This document shows positions 13,101 to 24,172 of a stretch of 64,000 bases of DNA, piece after piece (position 1 is the first letter of the stretch; each line of letters opens with the position of its first letter). Origin of the DNA: Acephala macrosclerotiorum (taxonomy: Eukaryota > Ascomycota > Leotiomycetes > Helotiales > Mollisiaceae); NCBI GenBank assembly GCA_014904845.1, contig MU119372.1, positions 55,035 to 119,034 of the forward strand, written 5' to 3'. The notes below the pieces were generated by a model. That model saw only the letters and a list, made by a program, of their open reading frames with translations, searched no databases and had not been told where the DNA came from. The position numbers and the translations under genes were made by a program.

Positions 13101-13970
13101 AAAATTTTAATTTAAAAATTAAATATAAACTTAAAATTACAATTTAAAATAAAAATATTAAAAAAACTTTTAATTATTTTAAGTATTTTTAAAATATATA
13201 ATCGTTTAATTTTTTGTAATTCAAATTTTTTTTTCGATTAAATATCGAATATATTTAATAATTTTATAAATAAAAATAAAAATTATATTATTATTTTTTT
13301 TCGAAATTAATAAACTTTTTATAAAATTTATATAAATTACTAAAAAAAGTTTTATAAAATATTCGATCGATTATAAAATTTTTTATAATAAAATGTATTT
13401 TAATTTAATTTTAAAATAAATAAAATAATTTAAAACGTATTTTAAAAAATTTTATTTCATTTTAAAAAAAAAACGTATTTTCGTAAAACGTAATAAATTT
13501 TATTAATATCGATATAAATTATATTATTATATATTATTTTAAAAAACTAAAAAAAATATAAAAATTTTACGATTTTCGTCTCGAAAAAAAAATAATTTAA
13601 ATTTTATATTATAATAAAAATAATATAAAATTATAAAAAAATCATTTAAATTATTTTTTATACGCTTATAAATTTTAAAAAAAAACAAATTCGAATAAAT
13701 ATACAAAATTAAAATTAAAACGTAATAATTATTAAATAATTAAATTTAATATATCGCGAGAAATTTTAATAAAATATTTTCGAATTTAAATAAAAAAATT
13801 TTAAAACTTAATAAAAAAAATAAAAAAATTTTAAATCGATAAAAAATTTTTAAAATAAAAAATATAATTTATTAAAATTTATTAAAAATTTAAATATTAA
13901 AAACTTTAAAATCGATTATATTATAACGATTTTCAAACGAATTTATATCGAATAAACGTTAACGTATTAT
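7200..13970. other. AT-rich RIP tract, no intact gene
   Basis: Long A/T runs are interrupted mainly by CG dinucleotides. The only longer ORFs are made of K, N, I, Y and F codons, as expected by chance in such DNA. A short T-rich repeat near 7255-7325 gives a KIEKIKKIKK-like frame on the minus strand. No promoter, RNA gene or origin can be supported. Confidence 0.8.
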
Positions 13971-13972
13971 AT

Positions 13973-14231
13973 TGTAGAAAGACAATAGAGTACAAAGCAA
14001 AAAGGCCCAACCGTAGATCAGTTCGTCTTAGCCAGTGGACTAGACTCATTCGAAGTAATCCGTAATCCGTAAATCAATCAATCAATCAGTCAAAGTAGAA
14101 ATAGAAAGGGTTGTTGATTAGTCTATGGTGAGCGAAAGCTCCTTATGTACTAGAAGACACGTGACCAGTACTGCCCTCGAAACTAGCTATTTACAAGGAT
14201 TTTTGAAGAGAGAGCATATAGTTTTACTACA
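13973..14231 (+). repeat. LTR of a second retroelement family, nested copy
   Basis: A 259-bp sequence runs TGTAGAAAGACAATAG to TTTTACTACA, with TG...CA ends. It is an inverted copy of 17268-17522. Differences between the copies are almost all C-to-T or G-to-A in this copy, plus one extra ATCA unit in an (ATCA)n run. It lies inside the AT-rich block yet is far less mutated than its surroundings, so it arrived late. No target duplication is obvious (TATAT left, ATAGA right). Confidence 0.75.
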
Positions 14232-16982
14232 ATAGATATAAATAGTAATTATAATAAAAAATAATTATTATTAATAATTTTAATAATAATTAATTTTTCG
14301 TTAATATTTTTAAATGTCGATAAAAGCGAATCTTATATTAAAAAAATTTTATTAGTATTATTCGTATCGTAAAAATAATTAAACAAATTTTTATTTAATA
14401 TATCGAGTAAATTAATAATAAATGTAAAAATAAAAAACGAAAAAATAAAAAATTAAATATTTTTTATTATTTTATAATTTTTAATTATTTTTAAATTTTT
14501 AGTAGTATTAATTAATAATATTAATTTTAGATCATTTTATTACGTTATTATAATAATAAAACGAGTAATATAAAAAATATTTAAAGTAATAATAATAAAA
14601 ATTTTATTAAAAAATTTTAATAACGAATTATTATTTTCGAATAATTATTCAATTCGTTTTTTGAATTGAAATTTAATATAAAAATCGTAAAAATTACATT
14701 TTTCGTTTAATACGAATCGTAAAAATTTTATTAAATTAAATAAATTTATTAATATATTTAATAAAACGATTTATTAATTAAAATTAAATCGTGCGAATAT
14801 ACGTCGTTTTTCGAGAATTTATTATTCGTATAATAAATTGAAACGATTAATTTCAAAGTATTAATAAAAATTGATAAAATAAACAAAAAATCGAATAATT
14901 TTTTTATTTTTATTATTATTTTTAAAATTATATAAATATTAAAAATCGATATAATTTAAATCGTAATAAATAGTATAAAAATAATAAAATTTAAAAAGTG
15001 TAATTAAAATTATTATAATAAAAATTTAAATTAAAAATTAAATATTTAAAAAATATTTAATAATTTCTCGTAAAATATAATATAAAAATTTAAAAAAAAC
15101 GAAAACTTTTAAAATTTTAAAAACTAAAAACTTAAAAATCGAATTCTATTAAAATTACTAATAATAAGTTTTTTTATTACAATTGATTTAAATTTCGTAT
15201 TTATAATTTTTTTTATAATAAATGAATATTTGAAAATATATATTATATTAATTTCGAGTAATAAATTTCGTAAAATAAATTTTAATTATAAATTAATTTA
15301 ATATATTATATTTATTTAAAATAATAATTAATTTAAAAATAAAATTTAAGTTTTTATAAAATCGTTAAATAATAAAATTTTCGTTTTTTTTTTCGATTTT
15401 TATATATAAAATATATTTTATAATTAAATATTTTCAAATTATAAATTTAAATTCGTCGTTAAAAATATATTTTATAATATTTATTTTTTGTAAAATCGTA
15501 AATAAATTACTATAAAAACGTACTATTAATTTAATAGTTTAAAAATTAAAATTTTAATTTATAATTATATAAGTTTTAAAAAAAAATATTATTAAATTAA
15601 ATATAAGTTTTATTTTTTATAGTAATAAATAAAATTAATAAAACGATTTTTTTATCGTAAGTTTAAAATATATAATTAAAACGATTAATATAAAAAAAGA
15701 AAATTTTAGTATTATTATATTTAATGTTTTAAATTTTTAATTTAGTAGTTTAAAAAATGTAAATTTTGAATTATTTTTCGATTTTTTATTATTTATTTAT
15801 TTTTGTTTATAAACGATATAAATAAAAAAATTTTTATTTATTTTAAAATAATAAATTACGTTTAAAGCGTTCGAAAAATTGATAATTATTTTTTCGCTAT
15901 TTAATTAATAGTATATATTATTAATTTAAATTTCTTTAAAAACGAATTAAAAATTATATAAAAATTTTAATTTTATAAATAGAATATATTAAAAAAAAAA
16001 ATATCGACGATTATTTTTATTTCGTACGAAATTCGAATTTTAAATTCGATAATTCGTAAAGTAATATTAATTATATTTTTATTGTTTTTTAATAAAACAT
16101 TTTTTATATTTTAATATAAATTATTTTCGTATATTTTTTTTTATATAATTTTAATAAGAATTATATTTTTCGTTTATTATTTTATTGTATATAATTGTAT
16201 TTCGAGTAAATTAAAAAGATTATTTTAAGTATTGAAATTTAAATTTTTTCGTTATTTGAAAAGTTTAATAAATAAATTATTTATTTACGAAAAATAATTT
16301 TTAAAGAATTTAATAATTTAATAATATTTCGAAATTGTTAAAAATTTTACGAGAATTCGCGTTTAAAAATATTAAAAATTTAAAAATAATTAAAAAAAAA
16401 ATAATAATTAAAATAAATTTTTAAAATATTTTAAACGTTCGAATAAATTACTAATAAAATCGAAAATTAAAAACTATAAAACTTACTTTAATAAAAAGTT
16501 TTATATCGTTTATATAAATATAATTTTTAAATTAAACAATATATTCGATTTTATTGGATTTAATATAAAAATTTTTCGAATAAAATTTACTTTAAATAAT
16601 TCGTTTTTTTGTTTTTATAATATTAATAAAATATTTGAATTAAATCGATAAAATAAAAATATATAAAAATTCGAAATTGGAAAAGTTTAAAATCGAAAAA
16701 AAAAAGTATTATTTAATGTGAATTTAATAAAAATTATTTGTTCGATTTTTTTAATTGATTTTTATTAAAGTTTTTACGTTTGATTAATTTATTAAAATTA
16801 TTTGTTTGTATTTATTAGTAATAAAAAACGATCGTAAAATAATAAAATTACGTTTATAATTATTGTAATTCGAAGTAATATAATAAATAAATCGTTCGTA
16901 AGAATTTAAAAATCGATATAAAATTGCGTAAATAATTGCGTATAATCGAATTCGACGATTTTTAGAAAATTCGATCGAAACG
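14232..16982. other. AT-rich RIP tract, no intact gene
   Basis: Same composition as the tract before 13970. It carries no ORF worth naming and I see no internal repeat with recognisable ends. Confidence 0.75.
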
Positions 16983-17160
16983 TGAAAATATTATTATATA
17001 ATAATTTTTATTATAAAATGTACTACGATTTTAGTATAGTAAATTTTATTTAAAAAGTTTGTATGTATTAATACGTTTGAAAAGAGAAAGTCTTAAGAGA
17101 GAGAAACTATTTAAAGTAGGATACTAAGCTAAACTAGTACTGGTCCACGTGACTACTCCA
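16983..17160 (+). repeat. Right long terminal repeat, more heavily mutated
   Basis: It matches the left copy, with its first half converted toward AT (for example cacgg to tacga) and its second half almost unchanged. A mutation boundary therefore runs through the LTR. It ends CTACTCCA at 17160, with weak similarity to about 17199. Confidence 0.65.
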
Positions 17161-17267
17161 ATATATTTCTTGATGGAGCGTTAACCAATTATTGATCGTA
17201 CATTTGGAAAACTTGTAGTGAGAATTGTAAGACTGTTAATTAGATATTAACAATTGTTACAATATAG

Positions 17268-17522
17268 TGTGGTGGGGCTATATGCTCTCTCTTCAAAAAT
17301 CCTTGTAAATAGCTAGTTTCGAGGGCAGTGCTGGTCACGTGTCTTCTAGTACATAAGGAGCTTTCGCTCACCATAGACTAATCAACAACCCTTTCTACTT
17401 CTACTCTGACTGATTGATTGATTTACGGATTACGGATTACTTCGAATGAGTCTAGCCCACTGGCTAAGACGAACTGACCTACGGTTGGGCCTTTTTGCTT
17501 TGTGCTCCATTGCCCTTCTACA
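17268..17522 (-). repeat. Solo LTR, unmutated copy
   Basis: Read on the minus strand it runs TGTAGAAGGGCAATGGAGCA to AGCCCCACCACA. The four bases ATAG flank both ends (17264-17267 and 17523-17526), which fits a short target duplication, so it is probably a solo LTR. It keeps the C and G residues that are T and A in the 13973 copy and so represents the pre-RIP state. Confidence 0.75.
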
Positions 17523-17526
17523 ATAG

Positions 17527-18005
17527 ATTTGAATAAATATCGATCTCTTTAAACTTCGGAACATTCAAGGTTACAAGAAGAATATCTTCGAGAGTTTTAG
17601 CGGTTGTAAGGGAAGCACTGACTCTACTAACCGCTTTCAGCCTAGATCGGTCTCCACAACTTTCTTCCGACAGCCGACAACACTATTGGCAATCCAAAGA
17701 GCCTCAAAGCACCTTTATTACAAATCCAACGGAGATAGAAGTACCAGCTTCATGCAAGATGGATAGTAGTCCAGGACGCGGCATTGCGACCGAGGATTTG
17801 TAATCTGCTGCCGCCACCCTTTTGCACCCTCGGCACAATTCTCCCGGCAGGAAGGCGTCAGCGTCACCATCCCACCAACAAATGCAGGGTAGGTAAAAGT
17901 AGGTATGTCCGGGAAACCTCCAAGTGGATTCATCCATAAGTATCCAGCTCTTCCCCCTCTTCCACGGTCTGCGAAGCAATTGACATCCAGAAATCAATCG
18001 CCAAG
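17527..18005. other. Upstream region of the aldo-keto reductase gene
   Basis: Normal-composition DNA between the solo LTR and the reductase start. ORFs here are short and overlap on both strands. I see no recognisable gene. Confidence 0.5.
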
Positions 18006-19075
18006 ATGGCAAACTCAGGTGCAAAGATTGTATTTGGTACCGCTTCCATAGCCAGCTTTGATAGAGAGACCAGCAAACAGATGCTGGAAATCTGCGAGAA
18101 GTATGGTGTTAAGGAATTGGATACTGCTTTTGTCTACGTACGTGACTCCCTTGGACCTGCCGCACTGGCTTATACTGACTGGCAGATAGCCAGGCAGCGA
18201 ATTGGCCCTCAACAAGCTCGGGGCAACCAAGAAGTTCATCATTCAGACGAAGGCCCCTTTACGACAGAAATTGACGAAGCAAACGGTCCTTGATGGTATG
18301 AAGACAAGTTTAGAGAGCTTGGGCGTTGATAAGGTCGATATCTATTATCTCCATTCTCCCGACCCAACCACGCCAATTGAGGAGACACTTTCGGCAATTC
18401 AGCAATTGTATGCTGCTAGCAAATTCGAGCGGGTACGCCACCTATGTTTCCTCTCTATTCGAGGTTTCTGCTGACCGAGAATAGTTTGGTCTCTCCAACT
18501 TCAGGCCCGAAGACGTCCAAAAGATCTACGATATTCAGGCCGCCGCAGGCTCAGTCCTCCCCTCTGTCTTCCAAGGCAATTACAACGCTGTATCCAGACA
18601 TATCGAAGAAGACCTCTTTCCTCTCCTCCACAAGTTGAAAATCAGCTTTTACGCATACTCTCCTATCGCAGGTGGATTTCTGGTCAAGAACACAGCTCAG
18701 TTGCGAGCAAAGGACGACCCAGGACGATTCGGAACGAGCAGTCGCGTGGGTGAAATGTACACCACTATGTATAATAAGGAAAGCTTATTCCAAGCTGTTG
18801 ACGAGTGGGCAGAGATCGCCAAAGATGCTGGTATTAGCAAGGCGGCTCTCGCGTACAGATGGATTACATACCACAGCGCGTTGAAGAAGGAGTATGGCGA
18901 TGCGGTCATTGTTGGAGCTTCCAAAACTGCACAATTGGAGGAGACCTTAAAAGCCGTGGAGGATGGGCCACTTGACGAGGGCATCGCAAAGAGAGCAAAT
19001 GATATCTGGGAGAAGGTCAAGGATGAGGCGCCACTGGATAATTATCATTCTTTCATGAAGAATAACCCCTTATAA
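18006..19075 (+). CDS. Aldo-keto reductase, AKR7-like
   Basis: Three exons (18006-18137, 18190-18432, 18485-19075) with introns of 52 bp each give a protein of about 321 residues, the usual AKR length. The N-terminus has KIVFGTAS. The catalytic set is visible: Asp and Tyr in LDTAFVY, Lys in FIIQTKAP, and His in YYLHSPDPTTP. The substrate-barrel segment FGLSNFRPEDV follows, and the C-terminal cofactor region has VIVGASKTAQLEET. This layout is closest to AKR7 and aflatoxin-aldehyde-reductase-like enzymes, which reduce aldehydes with NADPH in the cytosol. The actual substrate is unknown. It is convergent with the NmrA-type gene, leaving about 380 bp between stop codons. No disruption seen. Confidence 0.93.
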
Positions 19076-19456
19076 GTGTACAGCAGAGCGGCTAATTCTA
19101 GATTGCTGAATGCATCGCGGAGTAATTACCCCCCCATTTGCGACGGCCTACATACCACGCCTTTTGTTCCTTTGAAGATGTCGGCAACCTCTATGATGCT
19201 CGCACCGCAATCGTAGTAAATATCAAATATCTGTTTTGAAGCTGCCAAAGTTGAGATGGACCATTCCTGACCCAGTCACGGATATTGAGACGCTCCTTCG
19301 CTTGGATCTATGTTTGCAAGCCACGCCATTATCTTCTGGAAAGGCTCAAGGCAGCCATGCTCAACTAGTTCTACTTCCATTACAGCAGCCATCTCAATTC
19401 AACATCGGCCCGTCCTAGTAATACAGGTATATCGTGCCCCAAGCCAACACCGAAGT

Positions 19457-20804
19457 TCACGATCGACCAGTCACTAACTTCCCAACCGACACTTTATTCC
19501 AATCCGCCGCTCTTCCCTCGCCCTTCTTCTCCTGAGCAAACCACTCATAACAAGTCTTCATCTTCGATGCTTCTTTCGCTAACTCCCATTCCGTCTGCCA
19601 GGTGGGATATTCGCCGAACATCCGTGCGTGGTAACACTTCTCGAAATGCTCTATTCTGTGTTTTTGTCAACTTAATGTTCTCATTTGAGGAATGGTGGAG
19701 AAAAGTTGAGGATGAGGTGGGAGGAAATACAGTTCTTGCGTAGCTTTATTCATCTTAAGAATCAGCCATCCGAAGCCGGATGGGACTGCTGGCATCGATT
19801 TTCCTGTTGCTAGTTTGTGAGACTGGAAGAGGTCGTTCATTGTTGTGAATTCGCCGATTACTGCGAGGGTTTTGTGGCGGAAGTGCTCATTGTTCTGTTC
19901 AGGGGAATCCCGTCAGTTTGGAGGAGCTAGAAACTAAAATGAGGAGGACTGACTCGGAATACGCCTGCTGCTACTTTGCCAATGTCTTCTGTTCCCTGCA
20001 TGGACTATCAGCTCGTGAAGAAAATCAAACGTGGGGTTATGAATGCCCACAATAAACCCGACTTCGGTATCAGGCTTTAATCCTTTCTTCGTCACAGAGG
20101 CGGAAATCGAGCCAATGAAGTCGTCAAAGTTCTCGAGAAAGAATCCGGGCCTCAAGATTCTATCACATCTTCAGATCAATCTCTCTCCGAGTTGCCGGTA
20201 CCTCTGTAGAATTCAAGGACAGGGAGACTCACGTCCAAGGCAACCCTCTTTGACCAAGCTCTATGCAATGTCGTTCAATGTTCGATTTCGCTTTGCTAGA
20301 GAGCATCAACTTCGCTTCATGCATCTCGCCTGCACGAAATGAACTGGAGTAGATGAATGATTGGACCCGATATTGAAGTGCAATGTCTGCTAGCATCTAC
20401 GCCTTGGTATTATATCTCCTTGTCTTCAAGAGCATATGAGTTCAACTCACCTTTCCCTGCCTCTCCTCGCCATCAGCCACAGCCCCTAAACCCGGGAAAG
20501 CCAACACTGAATACACTCCCCAGATCCCACCATCCTTTTTCGCATTCTCAAATATCCTTACAATAGAATCTGGGTCGTCTAAATCTCCTTCCACAACGGT
20601 GACGTCCTCCCCAAGTGTTGCAAGACGCTGTGCAGCTGGGGAGGTGATCTTTCGCGTAAGCGCGTAGATGTGGTATTGATGCTGCTCTTGCGGCTGATAC
20701 AGACTCTCCTCTTTCCCTGACAAGGGTGGTGGTTTCAGTAACGCACGAATCAGTGCCTGTCCCTGCTTTCCCGTAGCTCCCGCGACCAGTATGTTACGAC
20801 GCAT
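19457..20804 (-). CDS. NmrA-like NAD(P)-binding protein
   Basis: Six exons can be followed on the minus strand. The Rossmann motif VAGATGKQGQALIRALL lies at the N-terminus, and VVEGDLDDPDSI marks the second strand-helix unit. Then come YRVQSFIYSSSF, RPGFFLENFDDFIGSIS, the family block GTEDIGKVAAGVFR, and a C-terminus near residue 330 ending LVTGRS. Introns start at 20450 and 20231, with three more downstream. I chose the ATG at 20804 because it is followed directly by the Rossmann strand. NmrA-like proteins bind NAD(P) and serve as redox sensors of transcription or as atypical short-chain dehydrogenases. The catalytic Tyr-Lys pair of true SDRs is not evident, so a regulatory or isoflavone-reductase-like role is equally possible. 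Confidence 0.9.
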
Positions 20805-20829
20805 CTCAGCGCCACCTGTGAAGAACAAA

Positions 20830-21426
20830 AGCTTGACAAATATTATGGAATTATGAATTAAATTCTATGGAAAACAAGATGCAGGAAAACCCGTTTTGAA
20901 CTGTATGAATCACAGCGAAGGATGCGGCACGTGATGTCATCTAGATCCGTGGCGGCCGACGCTAGAGGTCAAGGACACGAAGGTCTGACGCTTTTGGCAG
21001 GAAGGATTTGGGTTAGTAAGAAGGGTGCAGTTGGGTATGGATTGGAGGTTTTAGCGAGGAATGCCCCTGAAATATGGGGTTGAGTTAGGGGAAGCTTGAA
21101 GTCTCGCTTCGCTCTGTGTGAGGTCTGGGTGGTCGATTTAAATGTCTATTATTGAATATCTTCACGGTTGTTGTAAAATAGAAGATAGGTCTCCCAGGCT
21201 GGCGAGACGATTGAGAAGGTATGAAATATGGATTTGAAATTTCACGTGATTTTGGGATCACTATTAATTTGTGAGAAAAAGAGGGATTAGGAGAGGGATG
21301 TTCATTTGTCTAATTTGCTTACCGTACTTACCACTATGCTGTAAAGTCGACATGGTCTTAAGATTCAGAAGCACCATTATGAGGGGGGGAGAAGGAGAGC
21401 ATGGAATAGACTTACCAGCTTAATTG
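20830..21426. other. Intergenic, no gene seen
   Basis: Upstream region of the NmrA-like gene. It has CACGTGATG at about 20928 and a purine-rich stretch, but nothing I can name as a gene or RNA. Confidence 0.45.
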
Positions 21427-22700
21427 TCAGATGTTTCGCCGACCGATCCGTTCTCGCTTAGCAAAATACCATGCGACATCTTCTTGGAGGGTCAGCAAAG
21501 TTCTACTCTCCGCAGGTTCCGCTAGTGCCATGTCCTCGTCAAGCTTTTGGTTGTATGTTTTTGCGCTGAGCGATAAGTTGGCTTTTTTGCATTCGTTGAA
21601 GCACTTCTTCACCTACGAAAGCACGCTCCAGACTTTTATGCAAGAAAAAACGGGTGAGAGCACAGACAGCTGAAGAAGCCTTCTGATTGGGCGCTCTCAT
21701 TTGCGACTGGGTCTGCCAAGGAATGGGCGCTGGGGGGTGCTGAGGCTCGGGTGAGCCGCAGCAAGTCCACTCTCATTTCCACGAAGGATGCTTATGCCTG
21801 CCTGCCCGCCTGCACCTATAATACTTGCGCATATTGCCCTGCCCAAACCAAACCTTTGATTTTAGAACGATTCCTTTTATTGTCGTCTTTTTAAGGTTAA
21901 TATTTAAGAAAATAGACTTGAAAGCACGTTCAAAGCACGTCTGGCAATTGTTCTTTAAGCGGCCCGAAGCATTCCGAAAGACAAAGGCCCCTATAAGTGC
22001 TCGGAATCTCCTCGAGTGGCATTAATCCTTGTTTTTAACCTTTAAAACGCATACGGAGGCTCATTTACCCTTATTCACGCAGTTTCAAACCCCTTGCGAT
22101 GCGCTACAGGGCTCGAAGTGGATGTTTTCCAGCTTTGTGGTTGGTTCTCCAAAATTTTGCATAAAAAGTCTGTAGCGTTGCTTTCGTTAGGGGAGATCAT
22201 CCTTGATTTGCTGGATAGCCTCTCTGCACTGCTGGGGTTGATCGATAAGGGCCTGCTTTCGAAATTCGAAGGCTTTCTTGGCCTTCCCGTCCTCTTAGCT
22301 TTCGAGGTCTAGAACTACCTGCTCCAGCTCGGCGTCTTGTGCAAGTACCGTTGCTTTGGGCTTGTTCGATCGTTCTACAGGTCTGTTCTAGTCTTGGTGT
22401 GTCGCTCGGTGACATCTTCGAAAGCCTCGTAGAAACGTGCGTCACCGCCTCTGCGTTCTTCTTTACTTCTTATGATCAGCTCTCTGTCTTTCAAGGTTTG
22501 CTTACACTCCGCCAGTGACTGTAGGGGCCGTGGTGCGTGAGTAACTCCTTGGCAGCACATGTAGTAATTAGAGTAGCATATGGTTACCTTATGTTGCTCA
22601 ATGTACTTCCCAAATAGGGGCAAGTGAGGGGCCATTACGAATGAGGTAGCAGACATCTTGAGAGATGAATGTAGTTGAGGTTGGAAGTGGCGGTAGATGA
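21427..22700 (-). pseudogene. Decayed gene of unknown function split by a MITE
   Basis: Minus-strand coding remnants run from MSATSFVMAPHLPLFGKYIE near 22655, through a likely short intron, to CKQTLKDRELIIRSKEE and DAELEQVVLDLE, then KKAFEFRKQALIDQPQQC and AIQQIKDDLP, stopping at 22190. Beyond the inserted element (21614-22189) the same frame resumes with VKKCFNECKKANLSLS and ends with YFAKRERIGRRNI at 21427. Removing the element and one TA joins the two halves in frame, save for one TAG at the junction. There is also an internal stop (LES*EDGK) and at least one earlier frame change, so the gene was decaying apart from the insertion. The protein is charged and helical, probably coiled coil. 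No family recognised. Confidence 0.6.
21614..22189. mobile_element. MITE copy A, Tc1/mariner-like TA insertion
   Basis: A 576-bp non-coding element has inverted ends: TACGAAAGCACGCTCCAGAC on the left, and TAACGAAAGCAACGCTACAG when the right end is read in reverse. TA stands at both borders. Its whole length aligns in reverse orientation with 60912-61456, including landmarks TATTTAAGAAAATA and AAGCGGCCCGAAGCATTCCG. It carries no transposase, so it would be mobilised in trans. TA duplication and terminal inverted repeats are typical of Tc1/mariner and pogo-class MITEs. Confidence 0.75.
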
Positions 22701-22946
22701 ATTCGTAAGTGTCAGCTTTATCGATAGTGATTGTAAAAGGCAAATGAGACTATAACAAACATTTCACGTGACAACTCTCGGTCAGCTTTATGGACACAGC
22801 TCGAGGCACAAGCAAAAGCACTAGCTGCCCTTGAAATCCAAATACTCTGCTCTGCTCTGCTCTCATACCTTGTAGCTGATTATGCTGACAGTCCGGATTT
22901 CAATCAAGTACATTCATACATTAAACTTAGAATCATTACTCATCCC

Positions 22947-23534
22947 CTACATACGGTACTGCGCCCTCTCATATTCGTGAATCGTGGTCGCAGAAGAGTG
23001 TTGAAATCCATCAGCGCCCCGCTGTCCTGCAATATTAAGTCTTTGAAAATCGATACTGGAATAAGAATCTTCCTCCTCCCATGGCGGATGCTTCATCCAC
23101 TCCCTCTTTCCATCCGTACCCAGTTTATATCTAATCTCCTTCAATCTCTGCCAGTCCGCATACGACGTCCATGCCTCCCGCGCATCCCACATCTCGACTG
23201 TACTGTTTATCTTCCTCAACGCGGCGTCTGCGCGGCGCATGTTCACTTCGACCAAGGGTCTGTTGCGTGGCACGCATTTTCGATTGCTCCAAATCAACAC
23301 ATCTAATGTGTAGCGCAGTCGGATCAACTCATGAAGTTCTCGTACCTCCAATGCTGAAACCTTGTGTCCTGGTATGTGCGTAGGCTGGTCTCCAGGAGCC
23401 AGAGGAGGCGGTCGATTTGGGGGACTTGGGGGAGGTGCAGTGACGAGTGTGGTAGTCGTCGATGCTAGGCTTTCGTTGATCGAGGGTCCGGATCTGGACC
23501 ACTTTCCTAAGGAAAATCGCTTCTTTTTAACCAT
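22947..23534 (-). CDS. Hypothetical protein, 195 aa
   Basis: A single-exon frame starts MVKKKRFSLGKWSRSG. A Pro-rich low-complexity segment occupies about residues 30-50. It is followed by a charged helical region (ALEVRELHELIRLRYTLDVL, NMRRADAALRKI) and a Trp-rich part (TVEMWDAREAWTSYADWQ, then WMKHPPWEEEDSY). No signal peptide, membrane segment or catalytic motif is present. Composition looks coding and the length makes a chance ORF unlikely. I do not recognise the family. Confidence 0.6.
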   Translation of the reverse strand: MVKKKRFSLGKWSRSGPSINESLASTTTTLVTAPPPSPPNRPPPLAPGDQPTHIPGHKVSALEVRELHELIRLRYTLDVLIWSNRKCVPRNRPLVEVNMRRADAALRKINSTVEMWDAREAWTSYADWQRLKEIRYKLGTDGKREWMKHPPWEEEDSYSSIDFQRLNIAGQRGADGFQHSSATTIHEYERAQYRM

Positions 23535-23559
23535 GTCTGAATCTAGAAGATATCATCAG

Positions 23560-24172
23560 TAAGAAATAATGTTACATAATGAGCAAGAGGAAGTGTATAG
23601 CATGTAAGACAAGGCTGAGTCGAAGCGGGGTACAAAAGAGAGGTTTGCACGGCGAGAAACTGCAAGGGTACAAAGGTCGCTGAAATAACGTACCCGTGAT
23701 AAATGCTCTTGTGGTGACTAATAAGGTAATATCGGGGTGATGGATCGGGCTTTCGCAGTTGTGGAAAGAAGATGAGGTTGAACAGAGCGTTTATTGTTTC
23801 GCGATTGCACGACGCCACCACTCAGCCACCCCAAGGCTAGTCCCAATCAGTAATATGCCACCCTTGTTGCCATGAATGGAGATGACAATATTTATATCGC
23901 CGGATGGAAGGTCTGTACTTGTTGTATGGCGTCCGGACGTGGTTCATGGAGAAGTTAAATTAGCCAAAGCCGTCAAGTATGCTCTGAGAATTAGACCAGT
24001 CCAGGATGGGTGCCCAGCACGTCAATTGGGCTCATAAAATTATTCTATACGGGAATTAACTGGCTTGTGATTGACAATCTGACTGCTATGTTTGAACTTG
24101 ACATATATACAGTTTCAACATTACATTCACCCCCCTTAATATGGACCCACAAAATATCCGAGCCGAGTGAAT
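23560..24172. other. Intergenic, no gene seen
   Basis: Separates the 195-aa gene from the 3' end of the coiled-coil gene. Only short ORFs; nothing recognisable. Confidence 0.45.

Larger units (their letters stand above)
6944..17199. mobile_element. RIP-degraded LTR retroelement, about 10 kb
   Basis: Two direct repeats of about 176-178 bp bound a block in which almost all coding information is gone. The interior, about 7200-16980, is strongly AT-rich with only chance ORFs. In several lines (9481-9540, 11701-11760, 12301-12360) every C is followed by G, meaning C survived only in CpG. The two repeat copies differ mainly by C-to-T and G-to-A changes, the signature of RIP. I cannot recognise gag or pol, so Copia versus Gypsy is undecided. 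A 255-bp LTR of another family lies inside, so the block is probably nested. The pentamer ATCGT occurs at 6939-6943 and at 17195-17199 and could be a target duplication, but then the right end would not finish in CA. Confidence 0.75.

Noticed and set aside
6939..17199. ATCGT at both ends as a certain target-site duplication
   Set aside because: The right copy lies in a stretch that still aligns weakly with the left LTR flank, so the match may be homology and not a duplication.
17704..18024. 106-codon minus-strand ORF overlapping the aldo-keto reductase start
   Set aside because: Antisense to the reductase 5' end, with no recognisable domain.
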